Part shown: positions 27,281 through 35,808 of the stretch, in pieces
Numbering within the stretch: the stretch's first letter is position 1
How the letters are laid out: each line of letters begins with the position of its first letter
From: an uncultured Pelagibacteraceae bacterium
Lineage (GTDB): Bacteria > Pseudomonadota > Alphaproteobacteria > Pelagibacterales > Pelagibacteraceae
DNA: 35,808 nt
Assembly (NCBI GenBank): GCA_902533775.1
Contig: CACANA010000009.1
Location: forward strand, 1 to 35,808
Reading direction: 5' to 3'
The notes under the pieces: generated by a model
The model's database searches: none
The model's input: the letters and a program-made list of their open reading frames with translations, nothing else
Told to the model about the DNA's origin: nothing
Translations under genes and position numbers: made by a program

Positions 27281-27427
27281 TTAAATAAAATTTTGAAATG
27301 TTCCTAGGATTATAATTGCCCAAGTAAAAAATATAAAAAGATAAAGAAAAGATTTAATTATTTTTGAAAGCTGATTTGAAACTAATAAAGGGATTTTCTT
27401 AATATTTTGATTAAAAGCTTGAAGCAT
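27281..27427 (-). CDS. Small single-TM hypothetical protein, 48 aa
   Basis: Not in the supplied track. MLQAFNQNIKKIPLLVSNQLSKIIKSFLYLFIFFTWAIIILGTFQNFI*; ATG start, one TM segment, in an otherwise empty gap. Confidence 0.45.
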   Translation of the reverse strand: MLQAFNQNIKKIPLLVSNQLSKIIKSFLYLFIFFTWAIIILGTFQNFI

Positions 27428-27478
27428 ACCCGCGAAATACCACAAGTTTTATTAAATGCAAATAATATTTAATTAAAT

Positions 27479-27829
27479 TTAAAAAATAGTTGCCCCGAAG
27501 ACTTTGACCTCATCTCCCTCTTCTCCAAGGACAAGTCGACCTAAAAAGTCTCCTGGTATCTCTGTACTGTTTTGTTTATAGATAACAGTTACGTACAAGC
27601 CTCTTCTTAGACAGCCTATAGCCTTACACCCCTCTTTAAGGCTTGAGATTAGCTTATTGCTTGCCCATTGCTTGCCTAGCTCTACTTCGTTGGCCCCGTA
27701 AAGCATTTGTGATGATAAATCCCTGGTAAAACCACCATAATCTTTCATGTTGGAACATCTAACCATGTTATCCCAGATAGGATCAGCAATTTTAATGATT
27801 TCTTCGTCTGATTTGTCGACAATACTCAT
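27479..27829 (-). CDS. Hypothetical protein, 116 aa (possibly NTF2/SnoaL-like fold) next to aprA
   Basis: IIKIADPIWDNMVRCSNMKDYGGFTRDLSSQML...GLYVTVIYKQNSTEIPGDFLGRLVLGEEGDEVKVFGATIF; fold suggestion is pattern inference only. Confidence 0.7.
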   Translation of the reverse strand: MSIVDKSDEEIIKIADPIWDNMVRCSNMKDYGGFTRDLSSQMLYGANEVELGKQWASNKLISSLKEGCKAIGCLRRGLYVTVIYKQNSTEIPGDFLGRLVLGEEGDEVKVFGATIF

Positions 27830-27838
27830 CTAAAATGG

Positions 27839-29698
27839 TTAGGAAGCTTGCTTCTTCTCTTTATCATCAACGATATGATAAACAGGCTTTTTCTCCATTT
27901 CAAATTTTCCAGTTTCAGGATCTCTTCTAGAAACAGTTAAACAATGCCAGTTTTCATCATCAAGTTTCATATGATCACCTCTATAATAATAGCCTGGCCA
28001 ACGCGTTTCTTCTCTAAATAAAGTGTGATGAGCAACACATTCTGATGTTACAGCTCTATGCTTAAGTTCCCATGCTCTCATCAATTGGTGATAATCTTCA
28101 GCTCCTACATGATCTAAGTCTTCTTGAAGTAATTGTAGCTGTTCTAAGCCTTTTTTAAGTAGATTATCATTTGTCATGTAATTATTTGTTAATCCACCAC
28201 AATATTCATCCATAATTTTTTGTAGTCTTTGTAGTCCTTGTATAGGTAAAATATAGCTTGGAGAAACAGTTCCTCCAGTAATTTCATTTCTTCCCACGGT
28301 ATAGTTCTCAATTGGCTTAAATATTTCTTCTTTAAGCTTCTCTAATTGTGCATCAGAAACTTCGATATCATCAGCTTTTTTATCTTGAATATATTTAACA
28401 GCAGCTTTAGATGCTAACCTTCCTTCTGTAAATGAACCAGATGAAAACTTATGAGCACTTCCACCAACTGCATCTCCTGCTCCAAATAATCCATCGATAG
28501 TCATCATTCTATTGTATCCCCAGAAATATTCATCAGGCGCTATATCTTCTGGTCCACTGACCCATGCTCCTGAACATGTAGCATGAGATCCCATTACATA
28601 TGGTTCTGAAGTTGTTAATTCAGGATTTGTGTATTTTGGATCAATATTTTGAGATGCCCAAACTACCGCTTGTCCAACCGTCATTCCTAAGAAATTTTCC
28701 CATCCAACTGTTTCTAAGTGTGGGTCTTGGAAAGCTTCTTTTGTAACCATGTGAATTGGTCCACCACCTGCAGCTGTTTCTTGAATAAATGCGTGATTTC
28801 TTAAACAAGTTGGTGTTGGATGATGGTCTATATATTCTCCCACTAATTCTTTAGTAGCTTCATACCATTTCTTTTCATAGTTCTCACCATTAGCATTTTG
28901 AGTATATGTTTTTAAATGAAGGAAATATGCTCCAACAGGACCATAACCATCTTTAAATCTACAAAGTACAATTCTATTTTCCATTTGAGTCATTTTTGCA
29001 CCTGCTTGAATAGGTAATGCATAAGCAGATCCATTACTCCAAGGTGCATACCATGTTCTACCCATACCTTCACCAACTGCTCTTGGTTTAAATATGTGTG
29101 ATGCTCCTCCAGCAGAAACAACTACTGTTCTAGATTTAAATACATGAAAATTTCCAGTTCTAACATTAAAGCCAACTGCACCAGCTATTCGGTTTGGATT
29201 TTTTTCATCTTTTAAAAGATGAGTAATCATTATTCTGTTATAAATTTTATCAGCAGATTTTTTTGCGGCTTCAGCTACAATTGGTTTGTAACTTTCGCCG
29301 TGTATCATTATTTGCCATTTACCTTCTCTTTGATATCTTCCAGTTTCTTTATTTTTCATCATTGGAAGACCCCATTCATCAAACATGTGAACAGTTGAGT
29401 CTACATGACGTGCCATGTCATAACCTAAATCTTCTCTAACAAGACCCATCAAATCATTTCTAGCGTACCTTACATGATCCTCTGGCATATTCTCACCCCA
29501 CTGCATTCCCATATAACAGTTAATAGCGTAAAGACCTTGTGCAACGGCACCACTTCTATCTATATTTGCTTTTTCTACACAAATAATTTTTAAATCTCTT
29601 CCCCAGTGTCTTGCCTCAAAGGTAGCACCTGTTCCAGCCATACCTCCACCGACGACTAGTACATCACATTCTTCAATGATTGTTTTGTGCTTAGCCAT
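27839..29698 (-). CDS. aprA: Adenylylsulfate (APS) reductase subunit alpha
   Basis: 619 aa; ECDVLVVGGGMAGTGATFEARHWGRDLKIICVEKANIDRSGAVAQGLYAINCYMG, HIFKPRAVGEGMGRTWYAPWSNGSAYALPIQAGAKMTQMENRIVLCRFKDGYGPVGAYFLHLKTY: AprA hallmark. Confidence 0.97.
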   Translation of the reverse strand: MAKHKTIIEECDVLVVGGGMAGTGATFEARHWGRDLKIICVEKANIDRSGAVAQGLYAINCYMGMQWGENMPEDHVRYARNDLMGLVREDLGYDMARHVDSTVHMFDEWGLPMMKNKETGRYQREGKWQIMIHGESYKPIVAEAAKKSADKIYNRIMITHLLKDEKNPNRIAGAVGFNVRTGNFHVFKSRTVVVSAGGASHIFKPRAVGEGMGRTWYAPWSNGSAYALPIQAGAKMTQMENRIVLCRFKDGYGPVGAYFLHLKTYTQNANGENYEKKWYEATKELVGEYIDHHPTPTCLRNHAFIQETAAGGGPIHMVTKEAFQDPHLETVGWENFLGMTVGQAVVWASQNIDPKYTNPELTTSEPYVMGSHATCSGAWVSGPEDIAPDEYFWGYNRMMTIDGLFGAGDAVGGSAHKFSSGSFTEGRLASKAAVKYIQDKKADDIEVSDAQLEKLKEEIFKPIENYTVGRNEITGGTVSPSYILPIQGLQRLQKIMDEYCGGLTNNYMTNDNLLKKGLEQLQLLQEDLDHVGAEDYHQLMRAWELKHRAVTSECVAHHTLFREETRWPGYYYRGDHMKLDDENWHCLTVSRRDPETGKFEMEKKPVYHIVDDKEKKQAS

Positions 29699-30168
29699 TA
29701 ATAATAAACGCCTTGCTTAAATGAATTCTTGTCTAAAGTTGGTAAATCTTTTTCAGTATTTAAACCATGTGGCTCATTATATAAAATTTGCGAATTAATC
29801 TCTCCTTGATTAGGAGTATCAGCTTCAGCTAATTTTGGTATGAATTTTCCCCAAGGTTTTGTTGTTATTGGTGATACAAAATTCTTCTCTGTACCGTTTC
29901 TAAATTTAATTCTCCAGGAAATAGTTCCTTTTTCTTCTTCTCTTCTAACTCTAACACTATGACCCATTGGAGCAAAGTCAGCATATCCTCTTACATCAAT
30001 TGCATGATTAGGACACGCTTTAACACATGAATAGCATTCCCAACAAAAATTTGGTTCTATATTTTTTGCTCTTCTAATAGTTTCGTCTATGTGCATGATA
30101 TCTGATGGACATATATCCACGCAATGACCACAACCATCACATCTCGTCATGTATACAAAAGTTGACAT
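29698..30168 (-). CDS. aprB: Adenylylsulfate reductase subunit beta (ferredoxin-like)
   Basis: 156 aa; CDGCGHCVDICPSDIMHID and CWECYSCVKACPNHAIDVRGYADFAPMGHSVRVRREEEKGTISWRIKFRNG; overlaps aprA by 1 nt. Confidence 0.97.
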   Translation of the reverse strand: MSTFVYMTRCDGCGHCVDICPSDIMHIDETIRRAKNIEPNFCWECYSCVKACPNHAIDVRGYADFAPMGHSVRVRREEEKGTISWRIKFRNGTEKNFVSPITTKPWGKFIPKLAEADTPNQGEINSQILYNEPHGLNTEKDLPTLDKNSFKQGVYY

Positions 30169-30207
30169 ATCTACTTATTACCTTTCTTTAAAATTTTATC
30201 AATCATA

Positions 30208-31002
30208 TTAATAGTGCTTTGGTGCCTCACGTTTAATTCCAAGTCCAAATTGTTCTGGAGCATCTGCAGGTGGAGGTAAATTATCTCTAGAACCATCTGC
30301 TTCTGCTAAATTTTTTTGGATTGCAGCACCTGGTTTGTAAAACATATGAGCAAATTTAGACCAGTAAACTCCTCCAAATAAAACTATGTTAGCTACCGCA
30401 AACAAAATTAAAAATAAAATACTTAAACCAGTAGATCCTGAATATTGGAAATACGACCAAGCTAGACCAAACGTAGAAGATAATACTAAAGCTAAAACAA
30501 ATAAATCTGCTTTTATGATTCTAAAAACTGAGTGAGCTTCAGCAGATACATCTACTCTTAAAAAGAACCAAAACCAATAAGCTCCAAGGCAAGTTAAAAT
30601 TGCACCAGCGTGCCAAATGATTGGCCATATAGTTGGGGTTACAGCATTAGGAGAAGAATATCCAAATATCATAACACCTGAACCAATCCAAAATAATATT
30701 GTTCCATACATTCCTAAAACATGTGCAAATCTTCTTTTACCCAAACCTAATTCAGATGTAGTTCCAATATCATGCACTACAGTTTTAGAAATTATCGCTG
30801 TTTTCTCTCCAAGACTTAATTCTCTACTTGCTGCTTTTTTTGCTTTTTTAGCATTATTAAAAAAATATTTTACATTCTTCTTATGAATAATATCCATCAG
30901 TGTTCCAATCACCACTAATGCCAACATCAATAAAACAAATGCTTGCAAAGCAATTGAAGGGACTGTTGAAGAAAGGACAGCAAATGGATTTGTTGTGAAC
31001 AT
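30208..31002 (-). CDS. aprM: AprM-like membrane anchor of APS reductase
   Basis: 264 aa multi-TM protein immediately upstream of aprBA; KKAASRELSLGEKTAIISKTVVHDIGTTSELGLGKRRFAHVLGMYGTILFWIGSGVMIF. Confidence 0.85.
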   Translation of the reverse strand: MFTTNPFAVLSSTVPSIALQAFVLLMLALVVIGTLMDIIHKKNVKYFFNNAKKAKKAASRELSLGEKTAIISKTVVHDIGTTSELGLGKRRFAHVLGMYGTILFWIGSGVMIFGYSSPNAVTPTIWPIIWHAGAILTCLGAYWFWFFLRVDVSAEAHSVFRIIKADLFVLALVLSSTFGLAWSYFQYSGSTGLSILFLILFAVANIVLFGGVYWSKFAHMFYKPGAAIQKNLAEADGSRDNLPPPADAPEQFGLGIKREAPKHY

Positions 31003-31108
31003 ATTATTATCTCCGCTAAATATAATACTAATCTAAGCTCTTAATCTATAAAAAATATTAGTTCAACTGACTAATAATCTCATCTCAATAAAAAAATGTT
31101 AATAAAAG

Positions 31109-31507
31109 TTACTTTTTCCTCACATAATGCTGTTTAGCAGAAATTACAGCTCGAACACCGCCTTGTGGATTTTTAACATCATTTTTTCGTCTTGGAATCA
31201 GATGAATGTGACAATGATTAATAGATTGTCCAGCAACCTTGCCTGAATTGGTACCAATATTAAAACCTTTTACAGATTTATCGTTCATTTCAATTTTTTT
31301 TTTTAGTTTCTTTATTAATTTATTGCAGGCTAAGATTTCATTTGAGGTTAGATCAAAATAATTTTTAACACACCGCTTCGGAATTATAAGTGAATGAAAT
31401 TTTGATACAGGGTAAGTGTCAGTAGTTGCATAAGCTAGTTCGTTTTCAAAAAGATACTCCTTTTTCTTTGTAAAACAGAATATGCATGGATTATTAGGAT
31501 TTCTCAT
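31109..31507 (-). CDS. HIT family (histidine triad) protein
   Basis: 132 aa; PCIFCFTKK, HSLIIPKRCVKNYFDLTSNE, GQSINHCHIHLIPRRKND (HxHxH triad). Confidence 0.93.
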   Translation of the reverse strand: MRNPNNPCIFCFTKKKEYLFENELAYATTDTYPVSKFHSLIIPKRCVKNYFDLTSNEILACNKLIKKLKKKIEMNDKSVKGFNIGTNSGKVAGQSINHCHIHLIPRRKNDVKNPQGGVRAVISAKQHYVRKK

Positions 31508-32280
31508 AAATAATTACTCAATTTTTTTTGTTTAAGTATTTGAGTTTTATATTTACTTACAAAAGTTTCATAGGATTTATATTTTTTTCTATTCCAGTTT
31601 TTCTCTTTTATAGATGAAACTGTGGAAACTCCTTTTCCAGATCCGATTAGAAGTATTTCCTCATATTGATTTAAATTATTAATATTAATATTGGTTTTTT
31701 TTATACTAAAATTTTTTTCAAAAAACCTAAGATTAACTCCTCGATAAAATTTCCTGATAGGTGAATAATATTTATTATCTTTTATAAAAATAATATTTGA
31801 AGTTCCTGTTTCTAAAATTTTTCCATTTGAGTAAAGAGCAATATCAGATTTTGTATTATCCATTTTAGATAAATTTTTTAAAATAAATTTATACTTTAGA
31901 TTTTTATGCTCAGGCTTAATTCTATTATAATTTACTAACTTTAACTGGAGATTTTTTTTAATTTTTAATTTATCTCTCAAAGAAATAGAAATTAAACTTT
32001 TGGTAACAGCAATTCTCAATAAATGATTATAATTTTTTTGTTTATTTAAATTCGATTTAATTATTTTAAATATATTTCTTTTTAAATTTCGATCATAAAT
32101 TTTATAATTTTTAGTAGACTTAATAAGATTTGTTATGTGTTCTTTAAAAAATAAAATCTTTTGAGGCTTTCCATAGATCCACATAGTTGTGAAAACACCG
32201 TGGGCATTCCATAGATCTTTAAATTCTTTTTCTTTAAGATCTATTCGACTGTAAGATTTTTTTAATAAGAATTTTACCAT
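31504..32280 (-). CDS. pabC: Class IV aminotransferase / 4-amino-4-deoxychorismate lyase-like (PabC-like)
   Basis: 258 aa; HGVFTTMWIYGKPQKILFFKEHITNL, IALYSNGKILETGTSNIIFIKDNKYYSPI; neighbour of pabA/pabB-like genes. Confidence 0.75.
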   Translation of the reverse strand: MVKFLLKKSYSRIDLKEKEFKDLWNAHGVFTTMWIYGKPQKILFFKEHITNLIKSTKNYKIYDRNLKRNIFKIIKSNLNKQKNYNHLLRIAVTKSLISISLRDKLKIKKNLQLKLVNYNRIKPEHKNLKYKFILKNLSKMDNTKSDIALYSNGKILETGTSNIIFIKDNKYYSPIRKFYRGVNLRFFEKNFSIKKTNININNLNQYEEILLIGSGKGVSTVSSIKEKNWNRKKYKSYETFVSKYKTQILKQKKLSNYL

Positions 32281-32800
32281 TTGTTGTTAAAAAAGATTCT
32301 GGATGAAATTGAAAACCATATACATCATCTGTTTTGTTTTCGAAAGCCATAGCAATATTAGTTTTAGCGCATCTCATAGTAATATCAAAATTTTCTTTAA
32401 TAAACGGCTCTTGAAGCTTAAGTGAATGATATCTTCCGACTTTAAATTTAGAATTCCTTCTAAAGATGGATTTATTCGAAACAACTTTTACTTCAGATTG
32501 ATAACCATGGAATATTCTCCTTTGTTGAATAATTTTGGCATTTTCACAATGTAATATTTGCTGGTACCCTAAGCAAATTCCTATGATTTTTTTTCTTCCT
32601 TTAAATTTATTATAAATTTTTGATGTATTTGGATAATCTTTGGGTGAACCGGGTCCAGGGGATAATACAATTGTATTAGATTTATTTAATAAACTGTTAT
32701 TTATTTCAAAATAATTTGAACAATAAACTTTATCAAACTGAGAGAATTGATGAACTACATTCCATGTGAATGAATCCTGATGGTCTATTATATAAATCAT
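32234..32800 (-). CDS. pabA: Glutamine amidotransferase (PabA/TrpG-like)
   Basis: 188 aa; MIYIIDHQDSFTWNVVHQF, LSPGPGSPKDYP, IIGICLGYQQILHCENAKI, VYGFQFHPESFLTTNGK. Confidence 0.9.
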   Translation of the reverse strand: MIYIIDHQDSFTWNVVHQFSQFDKVYCSNYFEINNSLLNKSNTIVLSPGPGSPKDYPNTSKIYNKFKGRKKIIGICLGYQQILHCENAKIIQQRRIFHGYQSEVKVVSNKSIFRRNSKFKVGRYHSLKLQEPFIKENFDITMRCAKTNIAMAFENKTDDVYGFQFHPESFLTTNGKILIKKILQSNRS

Positions 32801-34011
32801 TTAAATAATTCTAATAATGATTTTGCTTTGATAAAATTTTCATTAAATTCTTTTTTTGCTGCACTATCTAATACAACTCCAGATGCTGCAGATATTTCTG
32901 ATGTATTTTTATAATTTAGTATAGATCTTATTATTATGTTAAATCTCATATCTTTATTAAATTTTATATAGCCAAAACTACCTGTAAAAATATTTCTATT
33001 CTCTTTTTCTTGTTGATTTAATAATTCCAAAGTTCGTACTTTGGGACAGCCTATGACTGATCCACCAGGCATCATAGATTTGATAATATTTTTTATAGTC
33101 ATACCTTTTAATAGGCTTCCAGATATGGTTGTAACATAATGAAATAAGTGTCTGTATTCCTCAACATACTTTTCTTTATCAATTTTTACTGTTCCTGGAA
33201 TACAAACTCTGGATAAATCACTTCTTTCCATATCAACAATCATATTATGTTCTTTAGTCTCTTTAATGTTATTTCTAAAAAACTTTAAGGCACTAGATCT
33301 GTTAGATTTTTTACTTTTTCTTAATGTGCCAGCAATAGGCTTGGTAATGATTTTGTTACCTTTTTTTAATAATAAAGTTTCAGGTGAGCAGCTTACAATA
33401 GAATAATTTTTATCTCTTATCATAAAAGATTCTGGTGAAGCATTTGACTTCATTAATCTCCAGAAAAAATTAATTGGATTTATTGAAGATTTATTACGAT
33501 ATTTTGTACAAATTTTTATTTGATATGTTTCTCCTTGTCTTATTTTTTTTGAAAAAATATCAAATATTTTTTTGTATTTTTGATATTTAATATTTAATTT
33601 AAAGGGTGATAAAATTTTAGTTGGTTTAAAATAATTATTAAATTCGTGTTTTTTTTTATTTGAAAATATTGAAATATTATCTCTTATTTTAATGATTGTC
33701 TCTGGTTTGTAAAAAACTCCTTTATAAAAACCATTTTTAGACTGTTTGCTAATTTTAATACCAAGTAAATAATTTAAAATTTCATATCCAAAAAAACCAA
33801 CATATTGATCAGTTTCTTTTTTATATTTCATTCTTTCAAAAGAGTTTAAAAATTTATGTATATTTTTTTTTGTTAAATTAATTTTTTTAGAAAAATCTGT
33901 ATAAATGTCATAACCATTATCAACTTTGTAGATTATCAGTGGCTTATCCGACTGATAAAGTTTTTCTAAATACGGGTTAAATTTAAGTTTATGCGATTTG
34001 CGGTCTTTCAA
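32797..34011 (-). CDS. Chorismate-utilizing enzyme, component I (PabB/TrpE-like)
   Basis: 404 aa; GETYQIKICTKY, SPETLLLKKGNKIITKPIAGTLRKSKKS, KEHNMIVDMERSDLSRVCIPGTVKI, MMPGGSVIGCPKVRTLELLNQQEKENRNIFTGSFGYI. Confidence 0.9.
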   Translation of the reverse strand: MKDRKSHKLKFNPYLEKLYQSDKPLIIYKVDNGYDIYTDFSKKINLTKKNIHKFLNSFERMKYKKETDQYVGFFGYEILNYLLGIKISKQSKNGFYKGVFYKPETIIKIRDNISIFSNKKKHEFNNYFKPTKILSPFKLNIKYQKYKKIFDIFSKKIRQGETYQIKICTKYRNKSSINPINFFWRLMKSNASPESFMIRDKNYSIVSCSPETLLLKKGNKIITKPIAGTLRKSKKSNRSSALKFFRNNIKETKEHNMIVDMERSDLSRVCIPGTVKIDKEKYVEEYRHLFHYVTTISGSLLKGMTIKNIIKSMMPGGSVIGCPKVRTLELLNQQEKENRNIFTGSFGYIKFNKDMRFNIIIRSILNYKNTSEISAASGVVLDSAAKKEFNENFIKAKSLLELFK

Positions 34012-35209
34012 TTGGCTTCTCTTTTATAGGTAAATGTATCAAACCAGCAAAAATAGATAATGCGATAGATATGTACCAAGCATAATCAAAATTGCCGTTA
34101 AGTTCGTAGAAAACTCCACTCAAATAAGCTCCTAAAAAAGATCCAATTTGATGACTTACAAAAACAATTCCATATAATAATCCGATATACTTAGTTCCAA
34201 ATACCTTGCCTATTATTCCATTTGTTGGTGGAACTGTTGATAGCCACAACATTCCAAATGTTATTCCAAAGATTACTGAATTAAAAACACTTGGTGGTAG
34301 GAATATGAAATAGATAATTGATACTCCTCTTAGTAGATAAATTGCACTTAATAAAATTTTTTGACTGTATCTAGTTGCAAGATATCCACTTGTAATTGTT
34401 CCAACCATATTAAAAAGTCCAATTAAAGCCAATACCATAGCTGCACACCAATCTGGTAATCCTTTATCAATCATGTAAGTGGGTATATGAGTTGCGACCA
34501 AAGCAATGTGCCAACCGCATACAAAGAAACCTAAAGTAAGATAGATGTAACTTTTATTTGAAAAAGCCTCTTTTAAAGCTTCTCTAGCTGTTTGATTGTT
34601 ATTTTGATTTGTACCGACAGGTATTTTTGGTGTTGAAACAAATAATGCTACTATTAATCCTAGACCTAAAAAGAAACAGAAAAATAGCATTGTATTTTCC
34701 CACCCATGTTCAACAAGTGAATATCTAGTGATTAATGGTGATATAAAATATCCAAAAGATCCTGCTGAGGTTACTATTCCTGTTGCTATTGTTCTGCTTG
34801 ATACTGGAAAATGTTTTGCAACAACTGAAACAGGTATACTGATAGCTGTAGATCCCAGTCCAACACCAACTAATATTCCAATTGTTATAGTAAAATAATA
34901 ACCAGTATTAAAACCTGAATAGAATAATAAAATTGCTAATAAATAAAAAACAAATCCAATAAAAATTGCAATATTGCCACCATACTTGTCCGTAATAATT
35001 CCAAACATAGGACTGAAAACACCCCACAATAAGAGCTGTAATCCCATTGTAAAACCGAACTGTGTTATGGTGATATCTAAATCAGTCGCAAAATCAAAAT
35101 AAAACATTCCAAAAGTTTGTCTTATTCCTAGTGCAATAATAACAACAACAGATGCAGCTATTACAGTAACTAATGCTTTCTTTGTTGGAAAAAATTTGGT
35201 GTCATTCAT
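33989..35209 (-). CDS. Major facilitator superfamily transporter (OxlT/MCT-like)
   Basis: 406 aa, about 12 TM segments; RQTFGMFYFDFATDLDITITQFGFTMGLQLLLWGVFSPMFGIITDKYGGN. Confidence 0.9.
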   Translation of the reverse strand: MNDTKFFPTKKALVTVIAASVVVIIALGIRQTFGMFYFDFATDLDITITQFGFTMGLQLLLWGVFSPMFGIITDKYGGNIAIFIGFVFYLLAILLFYSGFNTGYYFTITIGILVGVGLGSTAISIPVSVVAKHFPVSSRTIATGIVTSAGSFGYFISPLITRYSLVEHGWENTMLFFCFFLGLGLIVALFVSTPKIPVGTNQNNNQTAREALKEAFSNKSYIYLTLGFFVCGWHIALVATHIPTYMIDKGLPDWCAAMVLALIGLFNMVGTITSGYLATRYSQKILLSAIYLLRGVSIIYFIFLPPSVFNSVIFGITFGMLWLSTVPPTNGIIGKVFGTKYIGLLYGIVFVSHQIGSFLGAYLSGVFYELNGNFDYAWYISIALSIFAGLIHLPIKEKPIERPQIA

Positions 35210-35808
35210 CTTACAGATTTAATAGCCTGTTTAATGTCAGCAATCAAATCATTTGGATCTTCTAAACCAATATGTAATCTTATAATATGTTCGTTATTAC
35301 TCAACTTTGTGTAGCTCCTGTTGCCCAGTGCCAATTTGTCTTGATATAAAGCAAGACTTTCAAATCCTCCCCAACTGTAACCATGGGCAAATAATTTTAG
35401 TTTATTCAAAAATTTAATTACAGAATTTTTATTTTTAGAAATAATTTTTACACCCATTAACCCAGATGATCCTGAGTAATACTTTTTCCACATTTTGTAT
35501 TGTTTAATATTTTTTTTAATTGGGTAAAAAACCTCTTTAACTTTTTTTTGTTTGCTCAAAAAATTAGCTACCTTGATGGTATTTTCTTGATGCTTGTCTA
35601 GCCTAATATCTAATGTTCTTAGTCCTCTCATAATTAAATAGGCATCATCAGGGCTTAGTCTTAAACCAACTGCTTTTTGACTTAATTCCACTTGTTTAAA
35701 AAGTCTTTTTTTAATAGCTAAACTGCCACCCATAACATCTGAATGTCCAGAATAATATTTTGTCGCTGAAACTATAGACATATCAAAGCCTAAGTCTAAA
35801 GGCTTGAT
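35206..35808 (-). CDS. Cys/Met metabolism PLP-dependent enzyme (cystathionine beta-lyase-like), C-terminal portion, runs off the window
   Basis: Frame stays open to the window edge (IKPLDLGFDMSIVSATKYYSGHSDVMGGSLAIKK...); SATKYYSGHSDVMGG is the PLP lysine region; HGYSWGGFESLAL. Confidence 0.88.
   Translation of the reverse strand: MKPLDLGFDMSIVSATKYYSGHSDVMGGSLAIKKRLFKQVELSQKAVGLRLSPDDAYLIMRGLRTLDIRLDKHQENTIKVANFLSKQKKVKEVFYPIKKNIKQYKMWKKYYSGSSGLMGVKIISKNKNSVIKFLNKLKLFAHGYSWGGFESLALYQDKLALGNRSYTKLSNNEHIIRLHIGLEDPNDLIADIKQAIKSVR

Noticed and set aside
35206-35781. Treating the 191-aa ORF as a complete gene starting at its first ATG
   Set aside because: The frame stays open to the window edge and lacks the N-terminal half of a Cys/Met PLP enzyme; it is truncated by the window.

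Overview
The window is AT-rich, tightly packed bacterial DNA. Gene content and compactness resemble a marine SAR11/Pelagibacterales-type alphaproteobacterium (inference, not tested). About 33 protein-coding genes are supported, mostly on the minus strand. From left to right: (1) a carboxylate-catabolism block with serine-glyoxylate aminotransferase, an MR/MLE enolase-superfamily protein, a YdiJ-like FAD/Fe-S 2-hydroxyacid dehydrogenase, CaiB/BaiF CoA-transferase, enoyl-CoA hydratase and a DctPQM TRAP transporter; (2) a surface-associated block with a secreted Cys-rich protein, a CRTAC1/ASPIC-UnbV FG-GAP protein, three tandem type IV pilin-like genes, a DUF4174-like protein, and an 863-aa protein combining two cNMP-binding-like domains, a PlsC-like acyltransferase and an SGNH hydrolase; (3) a photolyase and a ~340 bp structured intergenic region that may encode a small RNA; (4) an organosulfonate/sulfite island with xsc, suyAB, a TauE/SafE exporter, aprA, aprB and aprM; (5) HIT and pabC/pabA/pabB-like genes, an MFS transporter and a truncated Cys/Met-metabolism PLP enzyme. 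I saw no rRNA, tRNA, CRISPR array or transposase. The main candidates for new biology are the cNMP-acyltransferase-SGNH fusion next to the pilin array, and the structured intergenic RNA at about 19.8-20.13 kb.
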